DNA from: Diploptera punctata
Taxonomy: Eukaryota > Arthropoda > Insecta > Blattodea > Blaberidae
Direction: 5' to 3'
Length of the DNA: 64,000 bases
NCBI GenBank assembly: GCA_030220185.1
Contig: JASPKZ010007526.1
Location: 270,001 to 334,000, forward strand
Shown here: in pieces, positions 41,745 to 52,093 of the stretch
How positions within the stretch are numbered: position 1 is the first letter of the stretch
Layout: every line of letters begins with the position of its first letter
Translations under genes and position numbers: made by a program
Notes under the pieces: generated by a model
Told to the model about the DNA's origin: nothing
Databases searched by the model: none
The model's input: only the letters and a program-made list of their open reading frames with translations

Positions 41745-42435
41745 AAGAATGAATCCACTATAGGAGTGCAGAACACGCCTACACTAAATTTTAATTTCAT
41801 GAAGTACTAAGGCCCCTTCTGCATGAATGCCTCAGAACAGTAATTCCGACCATTGATTCCATATCTATAAATAAAAATTCTACTTCCTAAATCAATTTTG
41901 AATATTTGGCGGAAAATATCGTATATAAATGTATGCCTAAGAATGAAGTACCATAATTGTTGGTAAAAAGGGTCATGTAAAATGAAACATCAGCCTTCAT
42001 GTTCTATCTCATTCTGATAATTGATTTGATCGTGATTTGTTTGCACGCGATGCTATGCTATCGCACTCTGTTGGCTATCAGGAAAAATACGGCGATATGC
42101 AAATTAAACCGGTCATTAAAATATGATTAAATTCATTCAGTTTTTTTCTCTGAATTCATAACCACTCTAGGATATAATTTGCCGACTGTTAAAGTAAAAA
42201 AAAAAAAAAGCTATTAAAACTTTTTGAGTAATTTAATTTGGATTGCACTTAATTTTTTTGTTTGGATATCTCTTGATTTTTTGTGCATACTTCAATGACA
42301 ATCTGTGGAAATAATTAGTTATCAATTAAAATTAAAATATGTAAGATACATTTAATATGAACTGTATTTTTATTTTGTCACACGTAAATTAGACTCGTGG
42401 TTAAATTATATTTATATTTGCATTAGTCGCTTAAT
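41745..42435. other. No gene seen
   Basis: AT-rich, unclassified. Confidence 0.4.
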
Positions 42436-42439
42436 AGCA

Positions 42440-42712
42440 GGATATCAAAGAAGAGACAAAAAACATAACACAGAAATAAGACAACTAAAAATAGAGGAAT
42501 TAAACTCAACAATAGAGAAATACAGAACAAACTGGAAAGAACACTTGGCAAGGATGACTGAGAATAGAATACCAAAGCAGCATACAGCTATTCACCACGA
42601 GGAAGAAGAAGCTTGGGAAGACCAAGGAAAAGATGGAAAGAGCAGCAATTTGGAGCCTGAACAGACTAGTAACTAAGCCTAAACCGTGAAGAAGAAGAAG
42701 AAGAAGAAGAAG
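42440..42712 (+). pseudogene. RTE-like LINE C-terminus with (GAA)n tail
   Basis: Frame: NTEIRQLKIEELNSTIEKYR, TNWKEHLARMTENRIPKQ, then frameshift and GRRSLGRPRKRWKEQQF. Tail of nine GAA units at 42690-42712. Related to LINE-Q but more diverged. Confidence 0.75.
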
Positions 42713-42765
42713 GAGATTAGTCGCTTAAAGCAAAACATATTATATTAATTACAAACATTTTATTC

Positions 42766-42976
42766 TTATGATGATCTTGAAGAAGATATCCGGGCTGTAG
42801 GCCGTGGTCTTGAGGCTTGAAGTTCCCCGACGTTTCGCCAGAGACTGCGTCCGGCATCCTCAAGGGTGTCTCAAGACAAGTTCCCCGACATTTGCCAGAG
42901 ACTGCGTCCGCCATCCTCAAGGGTTGTCTCAAGACCACGGCCGACTGCCCGGAAATCTTCTTCAAGATCATCATAA
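42766..42976. mobile_element. Foldback with internal direct repeat
   Basis: Outer arms TTATGATGATCTTGAAGAAG and its complement, extended by CCGGGC and GGCCGTGGTCTTGAG. Inside, a ~55-bp unit (GTTCCCCGACGTTTCGCCAG ... CATCCTCAAGGG) occurs twice in direct orientation. Confidence 0.8.
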
Positions 42977-43070
42977 CTCCGGCCGTGAAAGCCTAAGTCA
43001 ATACATATAATTGTTAATCATAAATTCTTTAAGGAATTAGTTAATCACCATAGTACTAAGTTATTAAACA

Positions 43071-43075
<5 letters not shown>

Positions 43076-43128
<53 letters not shown>

Positions 43129-43155
43129 TCTCTCTCTCTCTTTCTCTTTCTCTAC
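43076..43155. repeat. (TC)n microsatellite
   Basis: About 37 TC units with small interruptions. Confidence 0.95.
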
Positions 43156-43249
43156 CTATCTCACTCCCTCCCTCTCTTTACCTTTATTTAACCTCTCCCT
43201 TTGTAGGTACTTTTATATATGCCAATTTTCCCAGCCCTTATAGTGATAT

Positions 43250-43607
43250 GACCTGTCGGGAGGGGATTTGTAACTCGGGATCACATACATATTTTTTTGA
43301 CCAGTTCGTCTCCCTGGTTGAATGATCAGCTCATGCTAGTGTCACCTCCGAGATAACACGAACGTTTAAGACAATACACACTATTCACTCATTAATTCAT
43401 ACTTTCAAGTTGATTAAGATATGGATAATTGAGATAGCCAGATAATGTTTGGAAATCATTTGAACCGTAAGTTCCCGACATTTGTCTTACAGATAAGTAA
43501 AAACGCCGAAAGAACTTCACCCAGGAAACGTGCCCCGATTGGGAATCGAAACCAACGCCGCTACTTAAGAGGTAGCAACATTACCCTGACTCCACAACGG
43601 TGGACGA
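43250..43607 (-). mobile_element. SINE-G head on G' body
   Basis: Transcribed leftward: GTCCACCGTTGTGGAGTCAG, degraded B box (GGTTTCGATTCCC), CTGTAAGACAAATGTCGGGA, then a body shared with 59.45 kb: AATGAGTGAATAGTGTG, CTCGGAGGTGACACT, ATGTATGTGATCCC. This body has no CACCGGTGTGG segment. Confidence 0.7.
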
Positions 43608-43874
43608 TTTGCTTTATCTGTATAATTTAGTTGCAAATGTATTAAATAATCATTCCATAAATTATATAGTCACGTAGAGTTATTTAATATAAATATAATA
43701 AATATAATAATAAATATAATAAATTATTTAAGATCAACATTAGTTTACTTAATATTTTCTACGAGTACTATACATTTAATGGGGCTGTAGAGGATACTTA
43801 GTTGATGAGGAACCATGTTCGTTCGAAAATACACTGCTTTAAGTGTTAGACCTATTAATGATTAGATCAGCTAA

Positions 43875-44320
43875 ATCAGTGAGCCTAGGATGCGAAACAT
43901 GGATTCTTACTTTAAGGAAGGAAATAAGTTTAAGATTATTTGAGACTAAAGTCCTTAGAGAAATTTGTGGGCCAAAAAGAGATGAACAGACAGGTGAATG
44001 GAGAAAACTACATAATAGTGAGCTATATGGTATGTATAGGAAGCCAGATATAATAAGAACAGTTAAGTTTCGTAGACTGCGATAGGCAGGACATGTGGCA
44101 CGAATGGGGAATGGGGAAAACCAGAAGGAAGACTCCTAGTTGGTAGACCAAGAATGAGGTGGGAGAATAACATTATCCATTATGTAAGGGAAGTAGATTA
44201 TACAGGGGATGATTGGAAAACATTAGCTCAGTATAGGGATGTATGGAGAGCTTATATCCGCGCGGCCATGAAGATACGGGTTCGATAGAGCCACTGAGTT
44301 AGTTAGGTCAGTGAGTCCAA
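43875..44320 (+). pseudogene. LINE-B 3' fragment
   Basis: Frame 43843-44085: SLGCETWILTLRKEISLRLF, ETKVLREICGPKRDEQTGEW, RKLHNSELYGMYRKPDIIRT; a stop replaces W in RLRWAG. Continues to GCGCGGCCATGAAGATACGG, GTTCGATAGAGCC and ACTGAGTTAGTTAG. Confidence 0.9.
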
Positions 44321-44565
44321 GCAGTTATTCACCTCGACTACTACATTTTTCTTCAACTGTTCAGGCTAGATTTATCGGATGATAATAAAATTGTCTTCAT
44401 GCAATTACTTTTCTTTAAGAGTAATCAGTGGTACATCTTGGGAAGAACTCATGCAATTATGCAGAAACTCAGTTATCTAGAATCAGTTAAGTTGTTGTAA
44501 ACTAATGGTTTGACATTATATGACATCATACATCACGATGTGTGACTGTGGCGATGCTGATGATG

Positions 44566-44571
44566 ATGATG

Positions 44572-44640
<69 letters not shown>
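44566..44640. repeat. Palindromic (AAT)n/(ATT)n microsatellite
   Basis: AAT units switch to ATT units at the middle, so the tract is self-complementary and can form a hairpin. Poly-Asn, poly-Ile and poly-Tyr frames arise from it. Confidence 0.95.
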
Positions 44641-44970
44641 AGGTCGGCTCCGTGGTGCAAGTGGTTAGACGCTCGCCTCTCACCGCTGGGGTCCCGAGAT
44701 CGAGACTCGGTCACTCCATGTGGGTTTCGTGGTGGACGAAACGGCGCTTGGGCAGGTTTTTCTCGGGGGTTTCTCCCGTTTTCCCCTTCTACAATTTAAT
44801 TCCACCATTTCTCCATACTCATATCATCCATTTAATTTCATTTTGTTCATCTGCCCTTGTGATGGTGCGTCAGGCGTGGTCGGCCGGCACCCTTGTCATT
44901 CACAGACCTCTATATATAGGGGTTCATCTCATCCCTCGACCCGACCCTGAGTTGGACACAAGTTGAGAAT
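44641..44970 (+). mobile_element. SINE-I, full length
   Basis: Head GGCTCCGTGGTGCAAGTGGT with TTAGACGC (A box), GAGATCGAGACTCGG (B box), CCATGTGGGTTTCGTGGTGG, GGTTTTTCTCGGGGGTTTCT, CTCCATACTCATATCATCC and end TCATCTCATCCCTCGACCCG. Three chance frames overlap it. Confidence 0.8.
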
Positions 44971-44972
44971 AT

Positions 44973-45050
44973 TTATTGTAATAATAATAATAATCAATTT
45001 TAGCTGATGGAGTTAAGACCATAAGGCCAGAGTTTTCCACTTCACCAGGG
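44973..45050 (-). mobile_element. CR1-like 3' end with (ATT)n tail, minus
   Basis: (AAT)n, then AGCTGATGGAGTTAAGACCA, TAAGGCCAG and TTCCACTTCACCAGG, the reverse of the 28.1 and 58.2 kb ends. Confidence 0.75.
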
Positions 45051-45058
45051 TTTAATTA

Positions 45059-46084
45059 CACTGAGCAACAAAAAAGAAACTTTTTTTAGATTTAGATTTA
45101 GATTTATTTAGCCTGGTGGAGTTAAGGCTATGTGGCCTTCTCTTCCACTCACCAGGACAAACATACATTATATCAGAATATAACAATCTTAATTAACTCT
45201 AATATTAAATACTAAGTAAAAATTTGATCAAAAAGATATCTAATATATTACGATATATAATACAACCAGTTAATGTTAGTTAAAATTAAGACTAAAACTA
45301 ATAATAAAATGTATACACGCAAGACATATTAAATTGTCCCTGTCTAGTGTATATAAAAAACAAAGGAAAATAATGAGATATAGAAAACTAATTTTACGAT
45401 TATACAATATTTAAAACAAAACAAATAAAAATATTTGTTATTCTTAATATTATTTTCATAAATAATTAAATTTATTAATTGTTAAAAGAATATTATCAGT
45501 GAGGTGTATAAGTTAGTTTGTTATTAAATAATTCTTTAGTTTGTTTTTTAAGGATGTTATAGTTTGACAGTCTCTGACATAAGAAAAATATGTGATTCTG
45601 ATACTATTTTTTCTCCTGAATTCAAATGTGATATCGGTTTTTCTCCATCACGAAGGTTTCCAAGAGACAGGAATTTATAATTTCAAACACTTTAATATTT
45701 TCTACGTTCGTAACTACACAATATTCGAACATTCGGACTCGCCTAGATAAATAAAAAATGACGATTTTCTGCTATATTTCGCCTGTGGAGCATCCCTCTT
45801 GATGGTCCAACAATAATCGGCCAGCATATTAGAATTCCATTTGCGTTAATATGTCTTTTCCATAGCTGAAATCTCCTGCGTTAGCTCATTTGGTTTTATT
45901 TTTAATGGATAAATGGACGAAGAAACGTTTATTAAAAAAATAATTATTTAAATACATTAATTGAAATTGAAATAAAAAAACTGTGGGTGATGAAGAAATT
46001 CCGAATACATATTTGAAAACACGATACAAACTGCATTAAATATAACTATTGATACTCATGAGACAAAAATCAGGTTGACCAGTG
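45059..46084 (-). mobile_element. MITE-A copy 6, split by a CR1-like fragment
   Basis: Left end CACTGAGCAACAAAAAAG (to about 45087) and the remainder 45581-46084 ending GACCAGTG; TTA on both outer sides (45056-45058, 46085-46087). On the minus strand: MEKTY.RKWNSNMLADYCWT, IKRDAPQAKYSRKSSFF. Short subfamily. Confidence 0.85.
45088..45580 (-). mobile_element. CR1-like 3' fragment nested in MITE-A
   Basis: About 95% identical by eye to 945-1435: TTAGATTTAGATTTATTTA tail, AAGGCTATGTGGCCTT, CACTCACCAGGACAAACATA, ending at GACAGTCTCTGACATA. No coding left. No clean duplication; the 5' junction shares GTCTC.GA with the MITE, suggesting microhomology joining. Confidence 0.85.
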
Positions 46085-46165
46085 TTATGAGATATTATTA
46101 ATTAAGAATGATCTATACTTAAATTAATTTACGCAAGTACAAAATTAGAGTTGAGTAGTACAAAA

Positions 46166-46188
46166 TAATAATAATAATAATAATAATA

Positions 46189-46221
<33 letters not shown>
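46166..46221. repeat. Palindromic (AAT)n/(ATT)n microsatellite
   Basis: AAT run switching to ATT run, the second such case in 1.7 kb. Confidence 0.95.
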
Positions 46222-46223
<2 letters not shown>

Positions 46224-47015
46224 AGCATAACCTAGAACTTGATTATATTATTGACATTATAATGAAACTAGAAATATTAATGAATAATAAATAGGGCCTA
46301 TATCTGTAGGACTTGGTTATATATTAAATTGTGGAAGAAATTTTTCAGTAAGCTTAGTTTTTAATTACATTTTCTACTGAGATTAGTTTATTTGAAATAA
46401 TATCAATTTTTGCATGCTTATAGCTTCAAAAAGTCATATTTTTGAACATGGGTTCTTCATAAAAACTGTATTTACTCTACTACTATAACAAACACATATG
46501 ATAAATGTGTAATGTGACTTTGTCAGCCTGTATGAGCCAGCTCGTGGTTATGTATTTAACACACTTAAATCAGAATACCAGTTATACAGCGTTACAACTT
46601 CATATAATCTCTTTCAAGTCTAATGTACATGATCATGCAAGTTATGTATTTTTATATGAGGAACCTGTTAAGAGAAATGATGCAAACATGGATGAAATAT
46701 GGTTTAGGATTTGTCTGAGAAGATGAAGATGATCTTGTAACCATGACAATCAGTCAGGGATTAGTTGTGTTTCTATGCCGGCCGTACCCATGGCTTCGGG
46801 GATTACTTGAAGACAGTCTTTTGTCTCCGGAAAAGTGTGACAAATGCGGTCTACGTGCTTCATTTGTTGAAATCTCGAAGATTGTGACACATTGCAGTGG
46901 CATTATCTTTTACTTCAAATATACTGGAATGTAAGATATATACAAGAAGCGTTATTTAAATGTTGCTTCGTTATATTAAAATAACGCTTTGTTGATTAGT
47001 TGGAAAGTCTCAGGC
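46222..47015. other. No gene seen
   Basis: Open frames at 46505 and 46743 have no recognisable domain. Confidence 0.35.
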
Positions 47016-47016
47016 C

Positions 47017-47939
47017 TACTTGGAGATTAATAATAATCATAATAATAATAATCAACAACAAGGATTAAAACCCAATGGCCTGTTCCGATCTCATTTAGGT
47101 CAAATTGGTCCTTCCATCTCTTCAATGGTCTTCCCAACATTCTTCTCCCTTTTGGTTTTTAATTATACATTCTTCTTAGTATGCGCTGTTCATTCATTCG
47201 TAATACGTACTGAAGATAAACATTTTGATAATATTTTATTCTTTCACAGAGATTAAATATATTAAGTTCTGTTCTTATATCTTCGTTTTTTCTTTTTATC
47301 GGTCCTTTGGTATCCTGCTATTGCTCTCAACATCTTCATTTCAGCAGCCTCTATTTGTTTACTATCTGCCTTTGTTAATGTCCAGGTTTCACATCCATAT
47401 ATAAGAGATGGAACTGCCAATACTTTGTAAAACTTGAAAATAGTTTCTTTTCTAGTCTTATTCAATAAAGTGCGTTTAATTGTGCCACATAGATAATTGA
47501 ATCGTTGTATTTTAGTGTGTTTATCTAAATTTCTGTCATTGCCTAAATGACATCCCAAATAATTAAAATTCTGAACTTGGTCTATAATTACATTGTTTAT
47601 CACTATTTCTGTTCTTATTGCACATTTTCCTTTCAGAGCTAATATTTTTGTTTTAGATGTAGATATTCTTAAATTGTATTTTAGAGAGATATTATTTAAA
47701 GTATAAAGGAATTGATGTAAAGCATTTTCTGATGCTGTCATTATTACTTGATCGTCTGCAGAAAGCAGAGTTGCCCATACACTATTTGTATTAATTTGTT
47801 CTTGCCATTCATTTATGACATGGTCCAAGTATAAATTAAATAATACTGGTGACAATGGACACCTTTGTCTTACTCCCTGGTTTATTTCTATGTTTTGTTT
47901 ACTAATTTTATCTGCGCAGTCTATTTTAAAATTTGTTTC

Positions 47940-47945
<6 letters not shown>
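47017..47945 (-). pseudogene. RTE-like LINE with RT domain fragment
   Basis: Minus frame to 47265: INQGVRQRCPLSPVLFNLYL (RT motif 4 region), LLSADDQVIMTASENAL (the catalytic F/YADD box, here SADD), TKILALKGKCAIR, QVQNFNYLGCHLGNDRNLDK, LIYGCETWTLTKADSKQIEA and AEMKMLRAIAGYQRTDK. A frameshift follows, then EDIRTELNIFNLCERIKYY, RMNEQRILRRM and KPKGRRMLGRPLKRWKDQF. Ends in an (ATT)n tail at 47020-47055. The only RT catalytic region in the window. 5' truncated at an (AAT)n tract, from which the poly-Tyr start of the frame comes. Confidence 0.9.
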
Positions 47946-47999
<54 letters not shown>

Positions 48000-48010
48000 G
48001 TAATAATAAT
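47942..48010. repeat. (AAT)n microsatellite
   Basis: About 22 units at the 5' edge of the LINE. Confidence 0.95.
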
Positions 48011-48460
48011 GCCAGCAGAGCATCTATGAATGCTTAAAAAACCAGAGACTGCGTCATGTTAGCCAATATGATAAATCACGTTACCGTTATCATTTTTAAA
48101 TATATTTATTCACTCATTACTAAATCCTTGTACCAGATAATATTTTGTACTTGTTTTATTACATTTGGTGAGAAAGTGGGAAAGTTAAGAGTATACCAGA
48201 TTAGTTTACAGTTTGGATAATCCTACGCCCCATAAGGATAAGTTGGCTATTCCGTTTGTACAATGACTAATGCATGTTTTGCATCATATGAATATGGTGA
48301 TTTTAGGTTAAAATTCCTTAATTTTCAATTTAAAAAATGCACGGCATATTATTTTGGAAAAATAAAATCAACATTTTTTCCCCTCACGATATTCATATGC
48401 ATCAACAGTAATTTGTGCGCTCATCGGTTATTTATTCAATTTATGTAGGCACGCTCCTGG
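48011..48460. other. No gene seen
   Basis: Unclassified. Confidence 0.35.
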
Positions 48461-48461
48461 C

Positions 48462-49092
48462 GAATAGAGAAGACTACATAACCGTGAGCTACATTATATT
48501 TATAGGAAACCAGATATAATAACGGTTAAATCTCATGGACTGCGATGGGCAAGACATGTGGCGCGAATGGTGAATGAAAGTTCAATCAGAGGGAAAACGC
48601 CCACTTGGTAGACCAAGAATGAGATGGGAGGATAACATTTTATCATGATTTGAGGGAAGTAGATTATACAGGGGATTATTAGAAAACATTAGCTCTGGAT
48701 AGGGAGGGAGCACGCCGTAGCGTAGTGGTTAAGGCACTGCGCTACAAGCCGGAAGGTCGAGGGTTCAAGTCCCGGTGGGGTGAGTATTTTTAAACTGACC
48801 CAAACCTTCTGGAGACACTATGGCCCTGGGGTCGACTCAGCCTCTAACGGAAATGAGTACCAGACGCTTGTTATGGGGTAAAGGCGGCCGACAAGCAGGG
48901 CTGACAAACCGGCTGACATCAAGTGCCGATTGTCTAGAAATAGTGGGAGCCTTAACCTCCCACTACCTCAAGGGTCTCCTGAGGCCTGTAGTGGGAATTC
49001 TTTACTTAGCTCTGGATAGGGATGTATGGAGAAGTTATGTCCGCGCGGCCATGAAAGTATGTGTTGGATAGTGCCACGAATTAGTTAGTTAC
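48462..49092 (+). pseudogene. LINE-B 3' fragment split by SINE-J
   Basis: 48462-48705 covers RLHNRELHYIYRKPDIITVK to the LALDR region; 49006-49092 resumes at TTAGCTCTGGATAGGGATGT and ends GCGCGGCCATGAAAGTATG, GATAGTGCCACGAATTAG. Excising the SINE and one 17-bp repeat restores colinearity with the 61.8 kb copy. Confidence 0.9.
48706..49005 (+). mobile_element. SINE-J in LINE-B, exact 17-bp duplication
   Basis: TTAGCTCTGGATAGGGA occurs at 48689-48705 and 49006-49022. Head GAGCACGCCGTAGCGTAGTG, B box GGGTTCAAGTCCC, body GGGGTCGACTCAGCCTCTAA, end GTAGTGGGAATTCTTTAC. Confidence 0.92.
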
Positions 49093-49139
49093 ACAGTTCC
49101 TGCGTGATTGATTTTTGTATTGTAAACGAAATAAAGCTA

Positions 49140-49240
49140 TTTGCCATTTGGCATCATTCGGTGATATTATCCATCGGTCCAGCCGTAATTGAACCCCAGA
49201 CAGAAGCGCAATGTTAGCTACTGGACCATCGGGGCAGCAC
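49140..49240 (-). mobile_element. tRNA-like SINE head fragment
   Basis: Minus strand: GCCCCGATGGTCCAGTAGCT (A box) and CTGGGGTTCAATTACGGC (B box). No other copy seen here; body unknown. Confidence 0.5.
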
Positions 49241-49850
49241 TATTGTTAATAAACAGTTTATAGCACAAGCATTTTAGTTAATCAGTGTAATGCCTAATAT
49301 TTATTTCAGAACTTATGAGCCAGAAAGTACCTGATCTCACACTGGTTAATTAAATCGTGTAGATTGACGTAGTGAAAATTTTTGTGTTACTGTACAATTA
49401 GAGCGAATTAGGTGCGTTTTTGTTTGCGCCTGTAATTAATGCAGAGATCCGCCGCTTGATATCGCTGTTATCGCCTCCATGCACTCATGACGGTCATTGT
49501 TATGTTAATTACAACAACAGAGCTCTGCTCGCGGGCACAGAACCCGGTAGCTGCAAGATTAAGGCATGCTAAACACTTTAAATTCATCATATCTAACAGC
49601 GCTACGAGTCTTCCTCAGATTGGCAAGACTATACCAACACTAAGATCATTGTTTGGATTTAACCAACATTCAATAGAGGCATTTTATTAGTGTTACGAGA
49701 TTTTTTTAGTTTATTTTAGGAACGATTTTTAGTTTATTTTAGGAATGTCTGTACGTATTTGGCGTTTGTTGCTTTTTTTACCAAATTCCAAAGGAATAGA
49801 GCGATTGAGGTTATTTTCATGAAAATATTTTTTGGAAATATTTTACAGAT
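49241..49850. other. No gene seen
   Basis: Unclassified; a short duplicated TTTTTAGTTTATTTTAGGAA lies at 49705-49745. Confidence 0.35.
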
Positions 49851-49854
49851 CTTC

Positions 49855-50170
49855 ACCGATCCTACGATCATATGTCAACGCTCTAGCGGCCGCAATATTT
49901 TTGGAACCATTCTCAGTACAAAGCAAACATTTTAAAAAATAGGGCTGAATTCGTTAATCAGTAAAATAATTAGACAATTAGGAGGGAGTAGAATTTCTTC
50001 TAAAACGAAAATTTAAAAATCCCTCTACCGGTCTTCGTTTTCAATTTTTCGCAACAAAACTCAGTATATACTATTAAAATAAAACGGTGAAGGTATTCTC
50101 CAAAAATCAACTAAATCAGACCGTATTTGCTTTGTTCCAATTTACCTTCAAAGGGCCTACATTACAATTT
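49855..50170 (+). repeat. N-repeat, about two units
   Basis: CTCTAGCGGCCGCAATATTT, GAATTCGTTAATCAGTAAAA, TAAAACGAAAATTTAAAAAT, CGCAACAAAACTCAGTATAT and TTCTCCAAAAATCAACTAAA. Closest to the 27.6 kb array. Confidence 0.65.
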
Positions 50171-50459
50171 AGTTAAATCTTATATTGGTAATATATCCTG
50201 TAAAATATTTTGGTTTAATTTATTTCATATTTTTAAATAAAGTAATGGGGAAAAAATTGAGTTTCTCCAATTTAAGGATTAATAAAAAAGAAAGCTTCAA
50301 TTAGGACCATAAAATTGATTTACTAAAGAATTCCCCTATTTTAAGCCGGCAGCAGGTTTCACCTTCTCCCTTCTCTTTTTCATAATTCCTCAGATCACAT
50401 ACAATATAGTATACACAAAAAGTTAAACATACACTCATTCTACTCCTCTCTATACACAA

Positions 50460-50460
50460 C

Positions 50461-50500
<40 letters not shown>
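50460..50500. repeat. (AT)n microsatellite, LTR insertion target
   Basis: AT run directly upstream of the solo LTR; its last ATAT is repeated after the LTR. Confidence 0.9.
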
Positions 50501-50504
<4 letters not shown>

Positions 50505-50964
50505 ACTTGTTGCATAGCGAAGTTTGAATTGCGCGGGCGAGTCGCCCATGGCGAGTTAGATTGCCCGCACAGCCAGCAGAATTGTCTGGAGTGTGTTGCC
50601 AAATGGTTCTACCGGTGTGTCTCTCTCTTCTTTGGAGAAAGATTCATTTTAGAGGATTCTGGGCATCGAACTGCCTAGAAGCTATTTCTGGATATTTCCT
50701 CGCACCTTATATATAGGCAGAGGCATGAGACCGCAGTTAGTTTGCGACGGCGAGTATTGTTGCGAATTTATTGATCAGTGAGTGAGAAATTGTTCTAACT
50801 GAGATAACAATTAAAAGAAGATTATTTCGGTAACTGTAATTGTGTATAGAAGTTTGTTGATAAATGAAGAATTCAATAAAGTGTTTAGTGAAAGTTTTAA
50901 ATAAATACATTGTGCTTATTACGCCTAAATAGCATAGAAGAAAAATAGAGGCGATCACACCACA
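50501..50964 (+). mobile_element. Probable solo LTR of a Gypsy-type retrotransposon
   Basis: 464 bp starting TGTTAC and ending CACCACA, flanked by ATAT on both sides (50497-50500, 50965-50968). It has a TATA-like TTATATATA at 50707 and an AATAAA at 50875, in the order expected of an LTR. ATAT is a target preferred by several insect Gypsy elements. No second LTR, primer site or coding region is present. Confidence 0.6.
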
Positions 50965-50969
50965 ATATA

Positions 50970-51900
50970 CGGAGTGAAAATGATTTAAACTGACAAACTC
51001 TGGGAGGTTGTAGGGGACACCAAAACAAATCTTTTTCCCTAATGCAATTTTTTCCTATGAGGATTATTTAAACCGGTAGAGGGCATATTACGCTCTTCAG
51101 TTGTCATGACAACTGCTGTTGATGGTAGGAATTGTCTTGTCCACCAGTGTAGTAGTGAATTGTATCTGTTTACTAATGGAGCGATACACCTGGCGTGAGT
51201 ACACTGATATGTGTGGGCCGGTGTTGTTGGGGACTGTTTAATTGGGACATATATCCTACCTAAGCCGTTAAATAGCAGGCACCATTACAATTTTCTCGCC
51301 AGAGCATTCTCAGAATTGCTGGAAGACGTCCCGCTCCCTACAAGACGACGCATGTGGTTCCAGCATCACGGGGCGCCGGCACATTTCAGTCGTGTGCGTC
51401 GATTCTTGAACCAACGGTTTTCAGAAAAGTTGAATGGCTGAGGTGGTCCTGTACCATGGCCTGCTCGATCCCCAGATATGACCTCTTTGGATTTTTTGTG
51501 TGGGGAGAGATGCGCAACCTTGTTTACACAACTCCTGTTGCATCAGAAAAAGATATGGTTGCCCGGATAGTAGTAGCAGCAGGAGCAATTAACGATACTC
51601 ACGGAGTTTTTACCCGTGTTAGACAGAACATGATCCGCGGGTGTAACCTTAGTTTACATGTCAATGGAGGCATTTTTGAACCTCTACTCTAATTTAAGTA
51701 ATTGCGTTGTGTTAATGTGTTGTCTCTTGGTAATAAAAAATGCAAAAGTGTTTGTTGGTTTAATTAATTTGCCGCTAGAGAAATCTTCCTCTACCGGTTT
51801 AAATAATCCTCATAGGAAAAAATGACATTAGGGAAACATATTTGTTTTGGTGTCTCCTACAACCTCCCAGAGTTTGTCGGTTTAAATAATTTTCACTCTG
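50970..51900 (+). mobile_element. mariner-like element with about 113-bp inverted repeats
   Basis: Both ends read C.GAGTGAAAAT.ATTTAAAC, then CAAACTCTGGGAGGTTGTAG and CCTATGAGGATTATTTAAAC; TA on both sides (50968, 51901). Terminal repeats of about 113 bp are about 90% identical. At 931 bp it is shorter than full-length mariners because the transposase is internally deleted. It sits at the downstream edge of the LTR. Confidence 0.9.
51176..51692 (+). pseudogene. Internally deleted mariner-like transposase
   Basis: MERYTWREYTDM (from 51176) matches a transposase start. It jumps, with a frame change, to VWAGVVGDCLIGTYILPKPL, ELLEDVPLPTRRRMWFQHHG and APAHFSR. A TGA at 51439 interrupts, then PWPARSPDMTSLDFFVWGEM and RNLVYTTPVASEKDMVARIV follow to a final stop. 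The family has QHDGAPAHF at the second catalytic Asp; here it is His. The third Asp (SPDMTSLDF) is kept; the region with the first is deleted. Inactive. Confidence 0.88.
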
Positions 51901-51902
51901 TA

Positions 51903-52092
51903 TATACGCGTTTCTTAAGAAGGATAGCAGGACACACTTTAAGAGATCATAGCCGCAATACCGACATTAGAGAACAATTACAAATATATGAATTAGCAAA
52001 TACATTGACAGACAACAATCTAAAATGGTTTCAACATATAAATAGAATGGGGACATTTCTTCTATCAAAACAGGCTTTACAATACAGTAAAA
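51903..52092 (+). pseudogene. RTE-like LINE fragment
   Basis: Frame: FLRRIAGHTLRDHSRNTDIR, EQLQIYELANTLTDNNLKWF and QHINRMGTFLLSKQALQY, the region between RT and the GRP.KRW block. Cut on the right by the pogo-like end. Confidence 0.75.
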
Positions 52093-52093
52093 C

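Noticed and set aside
47262..48023. Host gene beginning with poly-Tyr
   Set aside because: The Tyr run is the microsatellite; the rest is a 5'-truncated LINE RT fragment.
50737..50958. 73-codon minus frame in the LTR
   Set aside because: Antisense to the LTR promoter and poly(A) region; chance frame.
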